A DNA stretch of 15,335 bases from Atribacteria bacterium SCGC AAA255-G05 (GTDB lineage: Bacteria > Atribacterota > Phoenicimicrobiia > Phoenicimicrobiales > Phoenicimicrobiaceae): contig ASPA01000054.1 of assembly GCA_000405605.1 (NCBI GenBank), positions 1-15,335 on the forward strand. Direction: 5' to 3'. The position numbers and the translations under genes were made by a program. This document shows positions 13,167 through 15,335 of the stretch, piece after piece. Under the pieces are notes generated by a model. That model was given only the letters and a program-made list of their open reading frames with translations, did no database searches and was not told the DNA's origin. Numbering within the stretch: the stretch's first letter is position 1; the number at the start of each line of letters is the position of its first letter.

Positions 13167-13847
13167 CTAAGGTAACCATACTTCCTTAAAAATTGCTTTC
13201 CAATCGTATTTATTTTGACTTACTGGCAATATAGAATTTAAATGACTTGCACGAAATAAGAGATAGTATTTCTTCATAAGTTTTTCCAAAAAATCTATAC
13301 AATTATCAAGGTCTGTAAATGTAGGAATATTACTTATTGCTCGTTTATCAAAATGTGCAACTCTCTGGTCTGCATATTTTTCACACTTCTTAGCTTTTGA
13401 TTTAAGTTCTTCGAAATCCAATTTGATTAGTTTAGAATCAACATAATCTCCTGTTTTACCTGCAAATGGATCAAAATTTCTACTATTAAATTTCTCAACT
13501 GTACTCCCCATAAGTTTAGCAATTTTCTCAACTGTACTCCCTTTATAGTTCGCAAAAAATCGAGTTCTTGAAAGGATTTTTGGGGTATCGCAAATTTCCT
13601 GCAAAAGCCTTGCGAATGATATACTATCTTTATCAATTTTTACTTGCCTTCGAACTCCCATTAATGCTGATACAGCATATACGCTCCCTAAAAAATCATA
13701 AAATGAACTTGGCTTTTGTATCTTTGGATTATTATTTATTATATCGTGAACCTCTAAGAAAATATTTCTATCAATGGATAATTTTATAATCTCAGATAGA
13801 ATCACATCGATCCACTTATTCCATTTATTAAATGTATCATCCATCAT
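13167..13847 (-). CDS. AbiU2-type HEPN domain protein
   Basis: The 226-residue all-helical protein resembles the HEPN AbiU2 family: VYAVSALMGVRRQVKIDKD followed by SISFARLLQEI, a variable middle, and the late helix YADQRVAHFDKR, which carries the R-x-A-H-x-D HEPN-like motif, then PTFTDLDNCIDFLEKL. AbiU2 relatives are linked to abortive phage infection; many HEPN proteins are RNases. An 11-residue duplication (GSTVEKIAKLM then GSTVEKFNSRN) reflects a 33 bp tandem repeat of the DNA at 13492-13557. The start is the first of two adjacent ATGs with AGGAGG 9 bases upstream. It lies 120 bp behind the TIR-like gene and 163 bp before the channel gene, so it may be expressed separately. Confidence 0.72.
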   Translation of the reverse strand: MMDDTFNKWNKWIDVILSEIIKLSIDRNIFLEVHDIINNNPKIQKPSSFYDFLGSVYAVSALMGVRRQVKIDKDSISFARLLQEICDTPKILSRTRFFANYKGSTVEKIAKLMGSTVEKFNSRNFDPFAGKTGDYVDSKLIKLDFEELKSKAKKCEKYADQRVAHFDKRAISNIPTFTDLDNCIDFLEKLMKKYYLLFRASHLNSILPVSQNKYDWKAIFKEVWLP

Positions 13848-13929
13848 TTAAACATTCCTCCTAATATTCCAGCATATACTATGTTACGACCGAAGGGAGT
13901 AATGTAACGAAGAGTAAGGGGAGTTAGCT

Positions 13930-13947
13930 CATAGCATATATGCTATG
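13930..13947. promoter_or_regulatory. 18 bp perfect palindrome between two defence genes
   Basis: CATAGCATA/TATGCTATG lies 83 bp upstream of the AbiU2 start. Partial echoes (CATATACTATG, TTATACTATG) lie on each side at 13873 and 13948. Size and symmetry suit an operator for a dimeric repressor, but no repressor gene is seen nearby. Confidence 0.4.
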
Positions 13948-13967
13948 TTATACTATGCACGCGCCAT

Positions 13968-14798
13968 CTACTTCAATTTGCTCCTTCCAAGATAATGTGC
14001 CAAATATTTATCCTGAGAAAATGGGTTCTTCTCATACTCCTCTTCAACCACATACCTATACATCTCTCGCTCCAATTTACCAATCAGGTGATGAAGTTTA
14101 TTGCGTTGTTCTTTTGTTATATTTTGCCCTGCGGAAATTTCTGACAAGCTTGACATACATTGTTGTAAAAGCATAAGGAATTCATCATCTAACGATAAAG
14201 AACGGGGTTTTAGACTTCTATACCCTTCACTAAGATCAACAATAGAAGTTCGAAGTTCCTGCAACATAGAAATAATTTCAGCATTGCTTTTTTCCAGAGG
14301 ATTCTCGCTTCGGTGGAGTGATTGAAGGTCAATTGCGACAGAAATTGGAGAGTCAACTTTACTCGGGTCTTTTTCAACGGCTTGAATCTGTTTGATTAGC
14401 TCATCTCGACAGTTGGCTACGCTGTCTAAATCTCTATGATCAACATTTATCGTTCGCGTTGGAGCAACATCAAAAGGGATAGATTCCCCAGATTGAATAA
14501 TCTGAACCACTGGTTTTTTGACAGCATGACGAACAGCAAGCTCATAAAATACATTGGGATTCTTTCCTGTGAGATCAGCGATCACAAGATTATCATCTAT
14601 GATATGTTGGATAACTTGAGATGTAATTATCCCAGGTTCAGAAATTTTATCTGCTCTAATGACCTGATAGCCACATTCCACGGTTGCAGGTGAGATTACA
14701 TGTTTGAGTATTTGGTCAGAACGTCGTCTCGTTTCACTTCCTTCATCCCCGATTGGGGCGATTACAAAACATTTCTTTATATCATTTTGTTTGGTCAT
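13968..14798 (-). CDS. Nucleoside 2-deoxyribosyltransferase/TIR-like domain protein
   Basis: The 276-residue protein has an N-terminal Rossmann-like domain (residues 8-115): KCFVIAPIGDEGSETRRRSD, a conserved I--D--VIADLTGKNPNVFYELAVRHA block, and PVVQIIQSGE. E86 in NPNVFYELAVRHA aligns with the catalytic Glu of nucleoside deoxyribosyltransferases and of TIR NADases, which cleave N-glycosidic bonds. The C-terminal part (about 160-276) is helical, with coiled-coil-like stretches, and probably mediates oligomerisation or sensing. Such domains are frequent effectors in anti-phage systems, and the neighbours support that reading. AGGAGG precedes the ATG by 8 bases. Base composition is less AT-extreme than that of the channel gene, which suggests a separate origin. 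The substrate is unknown. Confidence 0.75.
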   Translation of the reverse strand: MTKQNDIKKCFVIAPIGDEGSETRRRSDQILKHVISPATVECGYQVIRADKISEPGIITSQVIQHIIDDNLVIADLTGKNPNVFYELAVRHAVKKPVVQIIQSGESIPFDVAPTRTINVDHRDLDSVANCRDELIKQIQAVEKDPSKVDSPISVAIDLQSLHRSENPLEKSNAEIISMLQELRTSIVDLSEGYRSLKPRSLSLDDEFLMLLQQCMSSLSEISAGQNITKEQRNKLHHLIGKLEREMYRYVVEEEYEKNPFSQDKYLAHYLGRSKLK

Positions 14799-14999
14799 TT
14801 TTTATACCTCCTTAGGACGTTTTCCGGATAACTTAAAATAATCGAATTGATTCGTTTATGATAGTATATTGGTATATTTTGAAAGGGTATCTCTATTTTT
14901 CTCTTAATAAATCATCATTAAACTTAATTATTTTAAAACTTTCTATATTTACTATACGACAAATCTTTCAAAAACCCTCTTTTTTTTAAAACTTATTTA
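14799..14999. other. AT-rich gene-free stretch upstream of the TIR-like gene
   Basis: It should contain the promoter of the minus-strand TIR-like gene. TATACT- and TATCAT-like hexamers occur near 14853-14863, but no well-spaced -35 box is convincing. CGAATTGATTCG at 14843-14854 is a short imperfect palindrome. No gene is seen. Confidence 0.35.
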
Positions 15000-15077
15000 A
15001 TCAAGTAGGAGGTAAATGATTAATTCATTTACCGTCCTCTCACACCACCGTACGTACCGTTCGGTATACGGCGGTTC
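15000..15077 (-). mobile_element. 3' end of a group II intron (domains V and VI), remnant
   Basis: On the minus strand, ACCGCCGTA-TACC-GAAC-GGTA-CG-TACGGTGGT (15044-15075) folds as a domain V: a 9 bp lower stem, a 2-base bulge, a 4 bp upper stem and a GNRA-like loop. TGTGAGAGG joins it to a domain VI hairpin GGTAAATGA/TCATTTACC (15011-15033). The sequence ends in CTACTTGAT, the usual 3' boundary of bacterial introns of this kind. The rest of the intron and its reverse transcriptase should lie to the right, but an IS3-type element begins 30-35 bp away, so the intron is either truncated or interrupted. Confidence 0.72.
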
Positions 15078-15106
15078 GTTAGAAATTAGTTACTTGTGTA
15101 TATCTT

Positions 15107-15335
15107 TGACCTGTACCCGATTAGCTGGACACATAGAAAGTCTGCTATAATAATAACATGAAAGGAAGTGTTAAGCTAATGGGAAAGAAAAGATTTACAC
15201 CTGAATACAAAGAAGAAATTATTAAACTGGTTACCGAACGTAGAAAGAAGGTTGGTGAAGTAGCAAAAGATATTGGAGTGACTCCCACCTCTATAAGAAG
15301 GTGGATTACACAATATAGTGAATACGGAAAGGATG
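15107..15335 (+). mobile_element. IS3-family insertion sequence, left end (runs off the window)
   Basis: A TGACCTGTACCC/TAGCTGGACA stretch, resembling IS3-group terminal repeats, precedes a TATAAT box at 15146-15151 and the orfA start. The exact tip (15107 or 15112) cannot be fixed without the right end. Confidence 0.6.
15179..15335 (+). CDS. IS3-family transposase OrfA, 5' part
   Basis: The 52 visible residues (MGKKRFTPEYKEEIIKL, then VGEVAKDIGVTPTSIRRWI) are the helix-turn-helix of the IS3-type OrfA that binds the element ends. The OrfB integrase would follow by programmed frameshift outside the window. AAAGGAAG lies about 11 bases before the ATG. The frame is open to the window edge. Confidence 0.9.
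   Translation, partial: MGKKRFTPEYKEEIIKLVTERRKKVGEVAKDIGVTPTSIRRWITQYSEYGKD

Noticed and set aside
13940..14693. Plus-strand open frames opposite the NDT/TIR-like gene
   Set aside because: They overlap a well-supported gene, lack ribosome sites and resemble no family.

Overview
The window comes from a low-GC bacterium. The genes are Firmicutes-like in style: strong AAGGAGG ribosome sites, a YvrJ/DUF1659/DUF2922 cassette, an IS1182 element, and AmmeMemoRadiSam and Mth938 proteins. The intergenic DNA is crowded with small palindromic repeats and degenerate 7-8 bp arrays. An anaerobic Clostridia-type or Atribacterota-type genome would fit, but no rRNA or marker gene is present to decide.

Region 1 (1-1510) is a rearranged end. 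It opens with a perfect 184 bp palindrome. Identical 257 bp inverted repeats (90-346 and 1254-1510) then bracket a 0.9 kb segment. One junction is an intact yvrJ-like gene. The other joins the first 29 codons of the same gene to an MntA-type nucleotidyltransferase antitoxin, which is followed by its HepT-type HEPN toxin. Recombination between the repeats would flip the segment and put intact yvrJ at the end of the neighbouring gene row.

Region 2 (1510-4727, all minus strand) is a row of small, separately spaced genes, read right to left: a sigma region-2-like protein, a sigma region-4-like protein, DUF1659, DUF2922, an LLH-type holin, an M15 peptidase and yvrJ. The two half-sigma proteins recall the SigO/RsoA split sigma factor of Bacillus subtilis, whose locus also has yvrJ. 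Four of the non-sigma gene starts, counting yvrJ, carry a hairpin with different stems but the same CC-NNNN-GG apex directly before the Shine-Dalgarno sequence. The holin has a different hairpin in the same place, and the sigma-like genes have none. The spacers are mosaics of doublet hairpins and heptamer/octamer arrays.

Region 3 (4869-6586) is an intact-looking IS1182-family element inserted in the loop of a dispersed palindromic repeat.

Region 4 (6756-10108, plus strand) holds four co-directional genes: a PlsC acyltransferase, an exported NHL-propeller/TPR membrane protein, a MEMO1-family protein (AmmeMemoRadiSam protein B) and an Mth938-domain protein. A gene-free stretch follows, with a good promoter and several hairpins, ending in a terminator.

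Region 5 (10671-14798, minus strand, very AT-rich) looks like a defence island: a nucleoside-deoxyribosyltransferase/TIR-like protein, an AbiU2-type HEPN protein, a pentapeptide-repeat potassium-channel protein and, 4 bp behind it, a nuclease-like gene split by a frameshift at an A8 run.

Region 6 (15000-15335) is the 3' end of a group II intron on the minus strand, followed by the start of an IS3-type element that runs off the window.
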